From contig NZ_WUEG01000004.1 of assembly GCF_010468565.1 (NCBI RefSeq), forward strand, positions 186,001-250,000: a stretch of DNA of 64,000 nucleotides, read 5' to 3'. The stretch is from Allomuricauda sp. TY007. Its GTDB lineage: Bacteria; Bacteroidota; Bacteroidia; Flavobacteriales; Flavobacteriaceae. This document shows positions 1 through 9,856 of this stretch, in pieces. The translations under genes and the position numbers were made by a program. Position 1 is the first letter of the stretch. Every line of letters begins with the position of its first letter. The notes below the pieces were generated by a model that had not been told where the DNA came from, ran no database searches, and worked only from the letters and a program-made list of their open reading frames with translations.

Positions 1-274
1 CCTTGGTGAAGAGATGCCAACAGAAGCCGACACGAACTGCTTTAGCATTTTTCGTATACCCAATTAAAGGTGCCGAGGTTGCAATCAGTCAAATCTTTCC
101 TCGTTTTGAAGCGCAAAAGTACGTATTTGGAACATATTTTAAAACTTTGTTTGCCGCTAATGCAAGATCATCCATTTGAACCAGTTTTTTTTCTTCAAGT
201 GGATATACTTTGTATATTGCGATGATTAAAAACTCCCTGATCCATAAACACCAACTTAAAAACACTTACACCCC
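1..274. other. Left-edge intergenic DNA, possible divergent gene start
   Basis: No complete gene lies here. On the minus strand an ATG at 48-46 opens a frame of 16 codons that runs off the left edge. It is preceded by TACTTTTG (minus strand, about 117-124), which fits the Bacteroidota -7 consensus TAnnTTTG. A divergently transcribed gene may therefore begin here, but the visible peptide is too short to identify. Plus-strand frame 3 is also open to about 180 without recognisable content. Confidence 0.2.
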
Positions 275-892
275 ATGCATATTGCTGTAGCAGGAAATAT
301 TGGCGCTGGAAAAACGACTTTAACAAACTTACTTGCAAAACATTATAAATGGGAAGCCCATTTTGAGGATGTAGTGGACAATCCCTATCTGGATGATTTT
401 TACACCCAGATGGAACGTTGGAGCTTTAACCTCCAGATTTACTTTTTGAACAGTAGATACCGTCAAATTTTAAAGATCAGGGAAAGTGGAAAGAGTGTGA
501 TCCAAGATCGGACGATTTATGAGGATGCCCACATTTTCGCACCCAACCTGCACGCCATGGGCTTGATGACCAATCGTGATTTTGAAAACTACAAAGGTCT
601 TTTTGAGTTAATGGAGAGCTTGGTGCAACCCCCAGACCTTTTGATTTACTTGCGAAGCACCATCCCCAATTTGGTAAACCAGATTCATAAACGTGGTCGT
701 GATTACGAAAACTCCATTTCCATTGATTACCTCAGCCGCTTGAACGAACGCTACGAAGCATGGGTAAACACTTACCAAAAAGGAAAACTGCTCATTTTTG
801 ATGTGGACAATTTGGATTTTGTGGATAACCCAGAAGATTTGGGCGAAGTCATCAATCGTATTGATGGGGAAATCCATGGATTATTCGAGTAA
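275..892 (+). CDS. Deoxynucleoside kinase
   Basis: Phosphorylates deoxynucleosides to monophosphates for dNTP salvage in the cytosol. The 205-residue protein starts with a P-loop (GNIGAGKTT, residues 7-15), has the DRTIYED motif that corresponds to the ERS/DRS base-binding region near residue 78, and a lid-type basic motif KRGRDYE in the second half. Length and order match the dNK family (dCK/dGK type). A second dNK domain occurs in this window fused to HPPK (45853-46998); both share GNIGAGKTT and GRDYE, so they are paralogs. The substrate (dA, dG, dC or dT) cannot be read from sequence. No strong Shine-Dalgarno site; the ATG fits the family N-terminus exactly. Confidence 0.93.
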   Translation: MHIAVAGNIGAGKTTLTNLLAKHYKWEAHFEDVVDNPYLDDFYTQMERWSFNLQIYFLNSRYRQILKIRESGKSVIQDRTIYEDAHIFAPNLHAMGLMTNRDFENYKGLFELMESLVQPPDLLIYLRSTIPNLVNQIHKRGRDYENSISIDYLSRLNERYEAWVNTYQKGKLLIFDVDNLDFVDNPEDLGEVINRIDGEIHGLFE

Positions 893-950
893 AACAGAAC
901 TTTATCTTTATTTTAAATAATTTTTAAAGGGGTAGAAAATTGAATTGACA

Positions 951-1042
951 CTATTTTTTAAGTTCATCAAGTATTTTCTCAAAGGATTTGCTATATTCTG
1001 CTTGATTTATATTGTTCTTATATAGATTTGATTAATATCCAT
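951..1042 (-). pseudogene. Possible frameshifted micro-ORF remnant
   Basis: On the minus strand an ATG at 1042 opens MDINQIY and stops early. Removing two bases in the TATATA run restores one frame of about 29 codons that ends KSFEKILDELKK before a TAG at 951. The charged, helical C-terminus looks protein-like, but the piece is very short and unrecognised. It may be the remains of a tiny gene or chance. The rest of the 893-1080 spacer is AT-rich with no other signal. Confidence 0.2.
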
Positions 1043-1080
1043 TCCAACAGAGTAATAAGGAATAAAGAAAAACCAATACC

Positions 1081-1293
1081 ATGAACTCAGATATTTTAAA
1101 ACTTTACAAGCAATTGGAAAGTATGGAGCAAACCAAGGAGGTAGTCCAATTGCAAAGTCAAATCAAGGAAACCCTATACCAAAATCTACGGACCCACTTT
1201 TTAGAGTATGTTGGCATTGGCCGTATTATAGGTTACGATGAGCTACAAGAAGAGTTAAAAAAGGCATTGGAACTTTTAGAACTTCAGAAATAA
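1081..1293 (+). CDS. Small helical protein, GYDELQ family
   Basis: A 70-residue charged protein predicted to be two helices, with no signal peptide or membrane segment. I do not recognise a named family. Its C-terminal half (GIGRIIGYDELQEELKKALELLE) resembles the C-terminal half of the 75-residue protein at 39362-39589 (SIGDVMGYDELQNSLREMVNFLE), so the two are paralogs. It lies 26 bases upstream of the serine hydrolase gene on the same strand and may be cotranscribed. The conserved GYDELQ stretch suggests a short interaction motif; function unknown. Confidence 0.7.
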   Translation: MNSDILKLYKQLESMEQTKEVVQLQSQIKETLYQNLRTHFLEYVGIGRIIGYDELQEELKKALELLELQK

Positions 1294-1319
1294 CAAAGAA
1301 ACACATTGCTCAACCCATC

Positions 1320-2597
1320 ATGAAAACAACATTCCTCTTTAGATTTCCCATTCTCCTTTTCTACTTCTTTTTACAATTTACAGTAACCGCCCAGCAGTTG
1401 GATAAAGTCTCTCCCGAAGATGTAGGGCTTTCTTCAGAGCGTTTGCAATACCTAACCTCAACCTTTCAGGATTATGTAAATGACAATGAATTGCCCGGCG
1501 CAACCATCCTTGTTGCCCGAAAAGGTAAGATTGCCTATTTTGAGCCTTTCGGAAAAAATGATATTGAGAACGATCTTCCCATGACCAAGGGCTCCATCTT
1601 TAGAATAGCGTCACAGACCAAGGCCATTGTCAGTGTAGGAATTATGATGCTTCAAGAACAGGGCAAATTATTGATTACCGACCCAGTTGGAAAATATATA
1701 CCCGCTTTTATGGAGACCACAGTTGCCGTTAGCAAAGATGATGGCACCTATGATATTGTGCCAGCAAATAGACCGATTACCATCCGCGATTTACTAACAC
1801 ACACCTCGGGAGTTTCATATGGAGAAGGAACCGCAGCCGATCTATGGAAAAAAGCAAAAATACAAGGGTGGTATTTTGCCGATCGGGAAGAACCCATACA
1901 GGCCACAGTAACCCGAATGGCCGGATTGCCATTTGAGTCACAGCCCGGAGAACGATTTGTTTACGGCTACAATACCGATATTCTTGGTGCTTTGATAGAG
2001 GTGGTCTCAGGAAAAACTTTGGATGTTTTTTTACAAGAAAACATTCTTAATCCTCTAGAGATGAATGATACTCATTTTTACCTTCCCGAAGCCAAAAAAG
2101 AACGTTTGGCCGTGGTGTATTCCCCATCAGAAGATGGTTTGGAACGTGCGCCCAATCCCGGGGGCATGGTTGGGCAAGGCGCTTACGTGGAAGGCCCTCG
2201 TAAAAGTTTTTCAGGTGGAGCGGGACTATTGAGCACCTCAATGGACTACGCCAAATTCCTGCAAATGATGCTCAACAAAGGAACATTGAACGGAAAACGC
2301 ATCCTTTCCCCAAAAACCGTTGAACTTATGACGGTAAATCACTTGGGCAAAGCCACGTTTCCCTGGGTGGGAGGCACTGGGTTTGGCTTGGGTTTTTCCA
2401 TTGTGGAAGATTTAGGAGCTAGGGGCACCCCAGGATCCGTTGGTGAATATGGATGGGGCGGCGCCTACCATTCCTCCTATTGGGTAGATCCAAAAGAAGA
2501 ATTGGTGGTCGTATATTTCACACAATTGATTCCCTCGGGGGATATTGATGATCATGGAAAATTAAGGACTTTGATTTATCAGGCATTGATAGACTAA
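1320..2597 (+). CDS. Serine hydrolase, beta-lactamase class C / esterase family VIII
   Basis: A 425-residue exported hydrolase of the serine beta-lactamase-like superfamily. An N-terminal signal peptide (about residues 1-24, ending TAQ) sends it to the periplasm or beyond. The catalytic SxxK is SQTK at 98-101, with the nucleophile Ser98 and Lys101. The second conserved tyrosine lies in YGYN at 215-218, and a C-terminal GWGGAYHSSYW segment takes the place of the KTG motif, as in esterase-like members. These features favour an ester or amide hydrolase rather than a true beta-lactamase. The ATG start gives a clean signal peptide. The physiological substrate is unknown. Confidence 0.9.
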   Translation: MKTTFLFRFPILLFYFFLQFTVTAQQLDKVSPEDVGLSSERLQYLTSTFQDYVNDNELPGATILVARKGKIAYFEPFGKNDIENDLPMTKGSIFRIASQTKAIVSVGIMMLQEQGKLLITDPVGKYIPAFMETTVAVSKDDGTYDIVPANRPITIRDLLTHTSGVSYGEGTAADLWKKAKIQGWYFADREEPIQATVTRMAGLPFESQPGERFVYGYNTDILGALIEVVSGKTLDVFLQENILNPLEMNDTHFYLPEAKKERLAVVYSPSEDGLERAPNPGGMVGQGAYVEGPRKSFSGGAGLLSTSMDYAKFLQMMLNKGTLNGKRILSPKTVELMTVNHLGKATFPWVGGTGFGLGFSIVEDLGARGTPGSVGEYGWGGAYHSSYWVDPKEELVVVYFTQLIPSGDIDDHGKLRTLIYQALID

Positions 2598-2680
2598 AAT
2601 AACTTTTTATTTCCCCATCAGACTAAGAAACAGCACATACAATTTATGCATTTAAAATGCTTGTTATGAGGTTTCCCTAT

Positions 2681-2797
2681 GTCAGTTCGAGCGCCCGTCC
2701 CAATCTTAGTACCGGGGCAGTCGAGAACTCTTTGAACGTCAAAAAAGGCTTCGACTTTAGTTTATCCTGAGCGAAGCCGAAAGGCTCAGCCTGACAC
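2681..2797. repeat. Intergenic REP-like palindromic repeat
   Basis: A degenerate palindromic element bounded by GTCA and TGAC. It carries the internal phrase CTGAGCGAAGCCGAAAGGCTCAG, which recurs in variant form in other gaps of this window (13.9, 14.0, 47.8 and 50.7 kb). No open frame. It fills most of the 335-base gap between two genes; the rest of the gap is AT-rich plus a terminator. Confidence 0.6.
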
Positions 2798-2881
2798 TTT
2801 TTAGGTTATTTTTAGTATTCAAATATCTACTGACCTCTATAAACTAATACATCTTGACTCCGCTCAATGGTGACATCATAA

Positions 2882-2910
2882 AAAAACCACGCCATTTGGC
2901 GTGGTTTTTC
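2882..2910. terminator. Bidirectional Rho-independent terminator
   Basis: A perfect stem AAAACCACGCC / GGCGTGGTTTT with an ATTT loop and A/T runs on both sides. It sits 22 bases downstream of the hppA stop on the minus strand and can also end plus-strand transcription. Confidence 0.85.
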
Positions 2911-2932
2911 CAGCTTTGCTATAAAGCGCGAG

Positions 2933-5335
2933 CTAATCCTTTGCCTCGGCACTCTTATATGCTTGTATCTTTTTTTCCAATTCTTCTTTACTTTCAGCCA
3001 TAAGCTCTTTGGTTTCTTCCACTACTTCGCCATCTACATTGGAACTGGAAGTAATCACGGCTTTGTAAGCTCCATCTTCAGTATTGCTTATCTCTACCCG
3101 GATTTGTTTTTCAACCGCTTTGGTCTCTTTCATTCCCTCTTCGGTAATCGTGATCATAGTTCCATCCTCTTTTACCATACCCACCTCATCAGTTGGTGCA
3201 AGACTCACCAAACTAGGAGCGATTACCAAGGCCACTACGGACATTAATTTAAGCAAAATATTTAAGGAAGGACCCGAAGTATCCTTAAAAGGATCACCAA
3301 CGGTATCCCCCACAACGGCTGCTTTATGGGCATCGCTACCCTTGCGACCTTCACTTTCTATGGTCTTTTTGGCATTGTCCCAAGCACCTCCAGCATTGGA
3401 TTGAAATATGGCCATTAAAACTCCAGCTGTGGTCACACCTGCCAAAAGTCCACCCAACATCTCAGCTCCACCAATAAATCCAACGGCGACTGGGACCGCG
3501 ATTGCCAACAATCCTGGCAATACCATTTCTTTAATGGATGCCTGTGTTGAGATGGCCACACACTTTTGATATTCTGCCTTACCATCGGCCGCTTCAAAAA
3601 TCTCCATATCCTCTTTGCTTGCTTTGGAAAGGTCAGAATCATGCTTACGCATAACGGCCAAGGCAGCTTTCAATTCTGGAATATCTTTAAATTGACGGCG
3701 TACTTCCTCAATCATGGACATGGCAGCTCTACCTACTGCATTCATGGAAAGAGCAGAAAACACAAACGGAAGCATCCCTCCTATTAAAAGTCCAGCCATA
3801 ATATCAGGGCGAGAAACGTCGATAGACTGCACACCTGCAGTCTTCATAAAGGCGGCAAAAAGCGCCAATGCCGTTAATGCTGCAGAGGCAATGGCAAATC
3901 CTTTACCAATGGCAGCCGTAGTGTTTCCAACGGCATCCAATTTATCCGTTCTATCACGCACTTCTCCAGGAAGTTCCGCCATTTCAGCAATACCTCCGGC
4001 ATTATCCGAAATAGGCCCATAGGCATCAACAGCAAGTTGAATACCTGTATTCGCCAACATTCCGACCGCTGCGATGGCAATTCCATATAATCCCGCAAAA
4101 TGATGGGAAACCAATATGGCGGCTGCAATCAATATAATCGGAATGGCCGTGGACATCATTCCCACACCCAGACCTGCAATAATATTGGTTGCCGACCCCG
4201 TTTCGGACTGGCGTACAATGGAGTTTACGGGTTTAGTTCCCGTTCCCGTATAATATTCCGTTACTTTTCCGACCAACAATCCGGCCACTAGACCGGCAAT
4301 AGTTGCCAAAAATACTCCCATGGAAGTAAATTCCTTACCGCCTTCCACCCAAGATTCTGGAAGCATGGCATTGATGATAAAGTAAGAAGCTATCAACATC
4401 AAGCCTGCTGACCCAAATTCTCCAATATTCAATGCGGTTTGTGGATTTCCCCCGTCCTTTACTCGGACAAAGAATGTACCGATAATCGACATTATAATTC
4501 CTACTGCAGCCAAAGCCAACGGCAAGTACACCGCGCCAAGGCCATCAAAAGCAGCTTGAAATTCCGGTAATCCGGCAAAAACTGCACCCAATACCATGGT
4601 ACCGATTATGGAACCTACATAAGACTCAAAAAGGTCGGCGCCCATTCCAGCTACATCCCCTACATTATCCCCCACATTATCTGCAATGGTTGCAGGGTTC
4701 AATGGATGGTCCTCAGGTATTCCTGCTTCTACTTTACCCACTAAATCGGCCCCAACATCGGCAGCTTTGGTGTAAATACCCCCGCCTACACGGGCAAAAA
4801 GTGCTATGGAAGATGCTCCAAGGGAGAAACCGGAGAGTACATTAAGGACTTCGGCGATTTCCCAGCCTTGTCCGCTGTAAATCATAAACAGACCGCTCAA
4901 TCCCAAAACACCAAGTCCTACCACACCAAGTCCCATAACAGCTCCACCGGCAAATGCAACTTCAAGGGCTTTACCAAGAGAGGTTCTTGCTGCATTGGTA
5001 GTTCTTACATTGGCTTTGGTCGCGACTTTCATTCCGATAAATCCGGCCAGAGCGGAACAGATGGCCCCTACAATAAAGGAAACGGCCACCATGCCATTGG
5101 AGCCTGTTTCGTTGCTTCCCTTGAAGAAGAGCAAAACGGCCACACAGACCACGAAGATGCTCAGTATTTTATACTCGGCCTTTAAGAATGACATTGCTCC
5201 ATCGGCAATGTTCTTTGCAATCCTTGCCATTTTTTCGTCCCCGACCTCTTGTTTAGAAATCCATACATTCTTGATGAATACATACAGGAGGGCCAAGACA
5301 CCAAATACAGGCAAAAATTTTACGATTAAATCCAT
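2933..5335 (-). CDS. hppA: K+-dependent membrane-bound ion-translocating pyrophosphatase
   Basis: Hydrolyses pyrophosphate in the inner membrane and pumps H+ and/or Na+. The 800-residue protein has some 16 hydrophobic segments. It carries the family pyrophosphate-binding motifs [20 protein letters not shown] and [17 protein letters not shown]. The potassium-dependence site reads [12 protein letters not shown], with Ala where potassium-independent enzymes have Lys, so potassium dependence is predicted from family rules. Whether it pumps H+, Na+ or both cannot be settled here. A soluble charged tail of about 80 residues rich in Glu and Lys follows the last membrane segment. The soluble pyrophosphatase gene lies just upstream on the same strand, but a terminator separates them. 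Confidence 0.96.
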   Translation of the reverse strand: MDLIVKFLPVFGVLALLYVFIKNVWISKQEVGDEKMARIAKNIADGAMSFLKAEYKILSIFVVCVAVLLFFKGSNETGSNGMVAVSFIVGAICSALAGFIGMKVATKANVRTTNAARTSLGKALEVAFAGGAVMGLGVVGLGVLGLSGLFMIYSGQGWEIAEVLNVLSGFSLGASSIALFARVGGGIYTKAADVGADLVGKVEAGIPEDHPLNPATIADNVGDNVGDVAGMGADLFESYVGSIIGTMVLGAVFAGLPEFQAAFDGLGAVYLPLALAAVGIIMSIIGTFFVRVKDGGNPQTALNIGEFGSAGLMLIASYFIINAMLPESWVEGGKEFTSMGVFLATIAGLVAGLLVGKVTEYYTGTGTKPVNSIVRQSETGSATNIIAGLGVGMMSTAIPIILIAAAILVSHHFAGLYGIAIAAVGMLANTGIQLAVDAYGPISDNAGGIAEMAELPGEVRDRTDKLDAVGNTTAAIGKGFAIASAALTALALFAAFMKTAGVQSIDVSRPDIMAGLLIGGMLPFVFSALSMNAVGRAAMSMIEEVRRQFKDIPELKAALAVMRKHDSDLSKASKEDMEIFEAADGKAEYQKCVAISTQASIKEMVLPGLLAIAVPVAVGFIGGAEMLGGLLAGVTTAGVLMAIFQSNAGGAWDNAKKTIESEGRKGSDAHKAAVVGDTVGDPFKDTSGPSLNILLKLMSVVALVIAPSLVSLAPTDEVGMVKEDGTMITITEEGMKETKAVEKQIRVEISNTEDGAYKAVITSSSNVDGEVVEETKELMAESKEELEKKIQAYKSAEAKD

Positions 5336-5392
5336 AGGTTAGATTATTTAGAAATTTTTAATGCCAGCTAATGTAGTAAAATACGAAGTAAT

Positions 5393-5432
5393 AAAAAAAA
5401 TGCGCCTTTAATTATTAAAAGCGCATTTTTTT
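5393..5432. terminator. Rho-independent terminator downstream of ppa
   Basis: Stem AAAAAATGCGC / GCGCATTTTTT around an AT-rich loop, 19 bases past the ppa stop on the minus strand. The A/T runs on both arms would let it work in either direction. Confidence 0.8.
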
Positions 5433-5450
5433 AAAGCTATATTTAGTAAT

Positions 5451-5978
5451 TTATATCGTGTAAGCCCGCCTTTTTTTGTGATCGCTATCTTCGTAGCGTT
5501 GTACGCACTCATGGTAGATTTTAACAGCCTCGTTAACGTCTCCCCATCCTCCGGTATCTACCTTCTTCTCTTCCAAATCTTTATATACTTGAAAGAAATG
5601 TTCGATTTCCTTTAACCGATGTGGGTTCAATTCACTTATATCATCTCTTTTGCTCCATATTGGGTCGGAAACCGGAACACAGATAATTTTTTCATCCGGA
5701 CCTTTTTCATCGGTCATGTGAAAAACCCCAACTGGCTTTACTTCCACAACCACCATCGGATAGGTTGGCTCGGTGCAAAGCACCAATACATCCAACGGGT
5801 CGCCATCCAAGGCCAAGGTTTCTGGAATAAACCCGTAATCGCCCGGATACATCATTGAGGAAAATAAGGTTCGATCAAATCGAATTTTGTTGAGGGTAAA
5901 ATCGTATTCGTACTTGTTTCTGCTACCTTTGGGTATTTCTACCAGTACATCAAAGGTAATACGTGGTTTTTTAGACAT
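5451..5978 (-). CDS. ppa: Soluble inorganic pyrophosphatase, family I
   Basis: Cytosolic Mg2+-dependent enzyme that hydrolyses pyrophosphate to phosphate and pulls biosynthetic reactions forward. The 175-residue product has EIPKGSRNKYEYD near the N-terminus, YPGDYGFIPETLALDGDPLDVLVL with the metal-binding aspartates, and a KxxxDxGGW region at the end. I chose the ATG at 5978 (MSKKPRITF); an in-frame TTG at 6002 adds eight residues that the family does not need. A TATTTTTG -7 box lies at 6000-6007 (minus strand), so that TTG falls at the likely transcription start, which supports the ATG. Its neighbour hppA does the same chemistry at the membrane. Confidence 0.96.
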   Translation of the reverse strand: MSKKPRITFDVLVEIPKGSRNKYEYDFTLNKIRFDRTLFSSMMYPGDYGFIPETLALDGDPLDVLVLCTEPTYPMVVVEVKPVGVFHMTDEKGPDEKIICVPVSDPIWSKRDDISELNPHRLKEIEHFFQVYKDLEEKKVDTGGWGDVNEAVKIYHECVQRYEDSDHKKRRAYTI

Positions 5979-6054
5979 GTTAGTGATAAATTTATTGTGC
6001 AAAAATAACCAGTATAACTGGAATAGGGCGTATAAATTGGCTGTTTCGTGAGAA

Positions 6055-8550
6055 TTAAAAGCTAAATCCGAAAGTTCCCGTTATTCCAAATGCCCTTGCA
6101 TCTGGATTATCGAGGTAGTTTCCTCTAAAGTTAAAGTCTATCCGAAGTATTTTAAAAATGTTTCCCACACCAAGTGAATATTCCCAATACACTTGGTCCT
6201 CCGGTGCCATTAAAGGAATATTGGTCGGGGCACTCAAAGCTATGTTTTCTTCGGATAATTGCCCCCAGGCGCCTCTTATTCCCACAATTTCCCTAAGATT
6301 GAGTTTGCGCAACAACGGAATTCGGGAGAATAATCTACCATTAAAATTATGTTCCAGGTGTATCGTGGCATAGGTATCGGTAACGAACTCGTAGAAATCC
6401 AGATTGGGGAATACATTGTACAGTGAAAATAGCGTCTGGTTGCCCGGAATTACACTCAACAGACCCAAAGGCACTTCCCCAAAAGTCTTTCCCAGTTCCA
6501 CGCTACTGGTCAACCTGCCAAAACCGCCTATTTGCCATGGTTGTTGGTAAGAGAATTGGATCTTCTCATAATCAAAATCACTTTCCAAAAATCCATCCAC
6601 ACCTTTGGTGTATTTTAAAACCAGGGTGCTGTAATCGTCATTGATGTTAGAGCGTTCCACTCCGTAACCAATGGTACGTTTGCCCGGTGTATAGATCAAT
6701 GTGGTGTTAAGGTCAAACTGTTTTATTTCGGATGAAATGCCCGTTGGTGAACTTGGGTCCACATAGTCTAGACTGAAAGCATCGGGCAAGGCAGAACTCA
6801 AGGTTCGGAAGGAGCCTCCTACATTGATTTTGAAATTTTTAACGGGCTCCATCTCCACATTCAGGGTCGATAGGTTAATGTTCGTCAAACGGTCGTTGGA
6901 ACCCACGGTCACCAATGAAGATGAAGCGATGCTCCGCCCCATCACATCATTCGTGCTCGTTAAACTAAGCCCCAATTGCTCAATGTCCCTTCGATTTCCT
7001 CCAGATATAATTAGCCGGTTTTTTCTATCGAGCAAAAACTTGCCCGAAAACCCGTGCTTAAATTTTTTATCATCAAAACCATAGGCCATATATCCTTCCA
7101 AACGCCACATATCGTTCTGTCCAAAATAGGTCCGTGCGCCGGCCCGCATACGAATACCTTCGGCATCATTATAACCAAAGGTGCTGTAGATATCCCCAAT
7201 ATCGATGTTCCATTTATCTATTTCGATATATCCAGAACCCAAAATACTTACGATATCGTAGTATGTTCTGAACTTGGGAACGGTTTTTAAGGTATCCAGC
7301 AGTTTAAAGATTCCCGACTCGTCCTCGTTCAAACTTTCCAAACGGGCATTTTTCCAGAAAATACTGTCCTGCGAGAAAACCCTTGGATCGTAGGGGTCGG
7401 CAACTGCCTTGTAAAAATCTTCGGAACGTGGGTTATCAAAATTATAATTATCAAAAACCGTGGTACGCTTGCCGTACACCCCCCGTGATTCCTCTTTTTT
7501 TGAAAAGCTAAAATCGCTCAGCATGTAATCCCGCTTCAAGAGAAAAACAGAATCGCTGACCACCTCAAAATCCTGCTCTATATAGATTTCCTTTACCCAG
7601 TTGATGTTGGCACTTTTGGTGACCTGCATGTTAATTTTTTTGATGGCAAAGGTGGTATCGTTCACCCAAAAGTCCCCTTTAAAGGTGAGTTCGTTCTTAC
7701 GCCTCGGGTAATATATAATATTGTAGCACCATTTATTGTCAATAAAGGTACTGTCGGACAACACGTAATTGTACACATCAACTCCGGTTTTGGACAATGG
7801 GCTGGTAAAACTTTTATCAAAAAATTTGAGATAGTTATCGTAAATGTCGTAGTCGGAATATAAATCCTCCACAAAGGCGGTTATGGCCTGATTACCACTA
7901 AAACCTGAGCTTTTGTTTCCCAAAACATCTTCTTTCTCCCTATCCATTACATTATCGCCATAGACTTTGGAAAAAGTTTCGTTGAGGAACATGGGCAAAT
8001 AGGTTTTTCCCGTGATTCGGGATGTATCCAAGTCCTCGAACATAAACTCCAATCCTTTGAAGAGTTTACTTTTGATCAAGGCACTGTCGATGGTATTGAG
8101 GTCAAACTCAATTTTTTCATATTTATCGTACTGGTACTGTTTGAACTTGCGCACTCCGTTCTCCCGTTTTTTGGACCAGATCTTTCTTAAAATGTCGATT
8201 GCCGGATTATTCTTTTTGGATTGTTTCCCTGTATACACGATCACTTCCTGAAGCTGCTCCGCAGATTCTGTAAGTATGATCTCCATGCCGTAGTTCACCT
8301 TTTGTTCCAAGGGAATCTCTTTGGTCTCGTAACCAATAAAAGATACTTTGATGGACTCATACGTTTCGTCGGACTCCATATAAAAGCGCCCGTTATCGTT
8401 GGTTATGGTTCCTTCAGAAGAATTGGTGAATATAATATTGGCAAAGGCAATGGGCATGCCAGCATCGTCAGTAACAACGCCTTCAATCTTGGTTTGTGCG
8501 GTAACGCAGGTAATAAAAATCAGAAAAAAAACGGAAAAGAATCTTTTCAT
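6055..8550 (-). CDS. DUF5686 outer-membrane protein with carboxypeptidase-like domain
   Basis: An 831-residue exported protein of the DUF5686 family, common in Bacteroidota. After a signal peptide (MKRFFSVFFLIFITCVTAQ) comes a carboxypeptidase-regulatory-like beta-sandwich at about residues 20-105 (VVTDDAGMPIAFANI and SFIGYETKEI are its hallmarks). The long DUF5686 region follows, and the protein ends in beta-barrel-like strands with a terminal Phe (GTFGFSF), typical of BamA-inserted outer-membrane proteins. The ATG at 8550 gives a clean signal peptide; the longer frame from 8598 adds an unlikely 16-residue leader. The role is unknown; the domain layout resembles TonB-linked receptors without a plug. 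Confidence 0.88.
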   Translation of the reverse strand: MKRFFSVFFLIFITCVTAQTKIEGVVTDDAGMPIAFANIIFTNSSEGTITNDNGRFYMESDETYESIKVSFIGYETKEIPLEQKVNYGMEIILTESAEQLQEVIVYTGKQSKKNNPAIDILRKIWSKKRENGVRKFKQYQYDKYEKIEFDLNTIDSALIKSKLFKGLEFMFEDLDTSRITGKTYLPMFLNETFSKVYGDNVMDREKEDVLGNKSSGFSGNQAITAFVEDLYSDYDIYDNYLKFFDKSFTSPLSKTGVDVYNYVLSDSTFIDNKWCYNIIYYPRRKNELTFKGDFWVNDTTFAIKKINMQVTKSANINWVKEIYIEQDFEVVSDSVFLLKRDYMLSDFSFSKKEESRGVYGKRTTVFDNYNFDNPRSEDFYKAVADPYDPRVFSQDSIFWKNARLESLNEDESGIFKLLDTLKTVPKFRTYYDIVSILGSGYIEIDKWNIDIGDIYSTFGYNDAEGIRMRAGARTYFGQNDMWRLEGYMAYGFDDKKFKHGFSGKFLLDRKNRLIISGGNRRDIEQLGLSLTSTNDVMGRSIASSSLVTVGSNDRLTNINLSTLNVEMEPVKNFKINVGGSFRTLSSALPDAFSLDYVDPSSPTGISSEIKQFDLNTTLIYTPGKRTIGYGVERSNINDDYSTLVLKYTKGVDGFLESDFDYEKIQFSYQQPWQIGGFGRLTSSVELGKTFGEVPLGLLSVIPGNQTLFSLYNVFPNLDFYEFVTDTYATIHLEHNFNGRLFSRIPLLRKLNLREIVGIRGAWGQLSEENIALSAPTNIPLMAPEDQVYWEYSLGVGNIFKILRIDFNFRGNYLDNPDARAFGITGTFGFSF

Positions 8551-8654
8551 AGGCAGATATAAGGGACAACGGAGAAAAGCATTAGAGCCTATCCCCATTT
8601 AACTTAGGTCAAATTTGGTTCAAAGTAATTTCTAATCAAAAAAATATTCCCTAA

Positions 8655-8688
8655 AAAAAAGCCCCGTCAACAAAGTTGACAGGGCTAA
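8655..8688 (-). terminator. Rho-independent terminator of pdhB
   Basis: Read on the minus strand, AGCCCTGTCAAC-TTT-GTTGACGGGGCT is a 12-bp stem with one G-U pair followed by a run of T. It lies about 20 bases beyond the pdhB stop. The plus-strand version has a C-A mismatch at the same place, so it is tuned for minus-strand transcripts. Confidence 0.85.
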
Positions 8689-8707
8689 TATACCTTAAAA
8701 TATGATT

Positions 8708-9688
8708 CTACAGCTTATATAACACTTTCTTAACAGCCTTTATCACATCTTCGTGGTTGGGCAACCACTCAGCCAAAAGCACTGGAGAATAAGGTGCAGG
8801 AGTATCTGCAGTGTTCAATTTTACGATAGGGGCATCCAAATAATCGAACGCTTTGTCCTGTACGTGATAGATAATTTCGGTAGCCACATTGCCAAAGGGC
8901 CATGCTTCTTCCAAGATTACCATTCTGTTGGTTTTCTTAACGGATTTAAGAATGGTATCGTGATCCATAGGACGTACTGTTCTTAAATCTATAATTTCAC
9001 AACTGATACCTTCTTTTTCCAATTCATCAGCAGCTTTGTAAGCTTCTTTGATGATTTTTCCAAAGGAAACAATGGTCACGTCCGTACCTTCCCTTTTAAT
9101 ATCGGCAACACCTAAAGGAGTTGTGTACTCCCCTTCGGGCACCTCTCCTTTATCGCCATACATTTGCTCCGATTCCATAAAAATCACGGGGTCATCATCG
9201 CGAATGGCAGCCTTCAACAATCCCTTGGCATCGGCAGGGTTCGAAGGAACTACAACCTTAAGCCCAGGAGTATTGGCATACCAACTTTCAAAAGCTTGGG
9301 AGTGTGTGGCTCCCAACTGTCCCGCAGAAGCCGTAGGGCCTCTAAATACAATCGGGCAATTGAACTGTCCGCCGGACATCTGTCGGATTTTGGCAGCGTT
9401 GTTTATGATTTGGTCAATTCCCACTAAGGAAAAGTTGAATGTCATAAATTCTATAATGGGCCTGTTGCCGTTCATTGCAGAACCAACACCGATACCGGCA
9501 AAACCAAGTTCTGAAATCGGGGTATCGATTACCCGCTCCGGTCCGAATTCATCCAACATGCCTTTGGAAGCCTTATAAGCACCGTTATATTCGGCCACTT
9601 CCTCGCCCATCAAATAAATGGTATCATCCCTTCGCATTTCTTCGGACATAGCCTCAGCTATCGCCTCCCTAAACTGTAATGTTTTCAT
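8708..9688 (-). CDS. pdhB: Pyruvate dehydrogenase E1 component, beta subunit
   Basis: Beta subunit of the thiamine-diphosphate-dependent E1 enzyme that decarboxylates pyruvate and reductively acetylates the E2 lipoyl domain. The 326-residue protein begins MKTLQFREAIAEAMSEEMRRD and contains GEEVAEYNGAYKASKGM and DTPISELGFAGIGVGSAMNG, the standard E1-beta motifs. A C-terminal transketolase domain has DLRTVRPMD and the EEAWPFGNVA segment. No E1-alpha or E2 gene is adjacent, so the complex is encoded at split loci. A branched-chain 2-oxoacid E1 is the closest alternative, but length and motifs fit pyruvate dehydrogenase better. It is transcribed away from etfBA. Confidence 0.93.
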   Translation of the reverse strand: MKTLQFREAIAEAMSEEMRRDDTIYLMGEEVAEYNGAYKASKGMLDEFGPERVIDTPISELGFAGIGVGSAMNGNRPIIEFMTFNFSLVGIDQIINNAAKIRQMSGGQFNCPIVFRGPTASAGQLGATHSQAFESWYANTPGLKVVVPSNPADAKGLLKAAIRDDDPVIFMESEQMYGDKGEVPEGEYTTPLGVADIKREGTDVTIVSFGKIIKEAYKAADELEKEGISCEIIDLRTVRPMDHDTILKSVKKTNRMVILEEAWPFGNVATEIIYHVQDKAFDYLDAPIVKLNTADTPAPYSPVLLAEWLPNHEDVIKAVKKVLYKL

Positions 9689-9784
9689 TGAATCGTACTA
9701 AATATTTATAGTCTGCTTAAAAACGCAAGCAAAAATAGCAAAAACTACCCGAAACTTGCCTGACCCAAATCCAAAAAAAGAACA

Positions 9785-9812
9785 AAATTTATTATGCATG
9801 CATAATAAATTT
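9785..9812. promoter_or_regulatory. 28-bp perfect palindrome, likely operator for etfBA
   Basis: A perfect 28-bp inverted repeat with core ATTATGCATGCATAAT and matching AAATTT/AAATTT-complement flanks. It ends 14 bases before the etfB -7 box, so it overlaps the -33 position. The same 16-bp core recurs at 30574-30589 upstream of the SGNH lipoprotein promoter. This looks like the binding site of a dimeric regulator. Confidence 0.7.
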
Positions 9813-9826
9813 AGGATTTTTATAAT

Positions 9827-9834
9827 TATATTTG
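9827..9834 (+). promoter_or_regulatory. Promoter -7 element of etfBA
   Basis: TATATTTG matches the Bacteroidota primary sigma -7 consensus TAnnTTTG. It lies 22 bases before the etfB ATG, which implies a very short leader. Confidence 0.6.
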
Positions 9835-9856
9835 AGCAGATAAACCTAAAGTATAT

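Noticed and set aside
2933..6002. hppA and ppa as one operon
   Set aside because: A clear hairpin terminator at 5393-5432 separates them, so cotranscription is unlikely.
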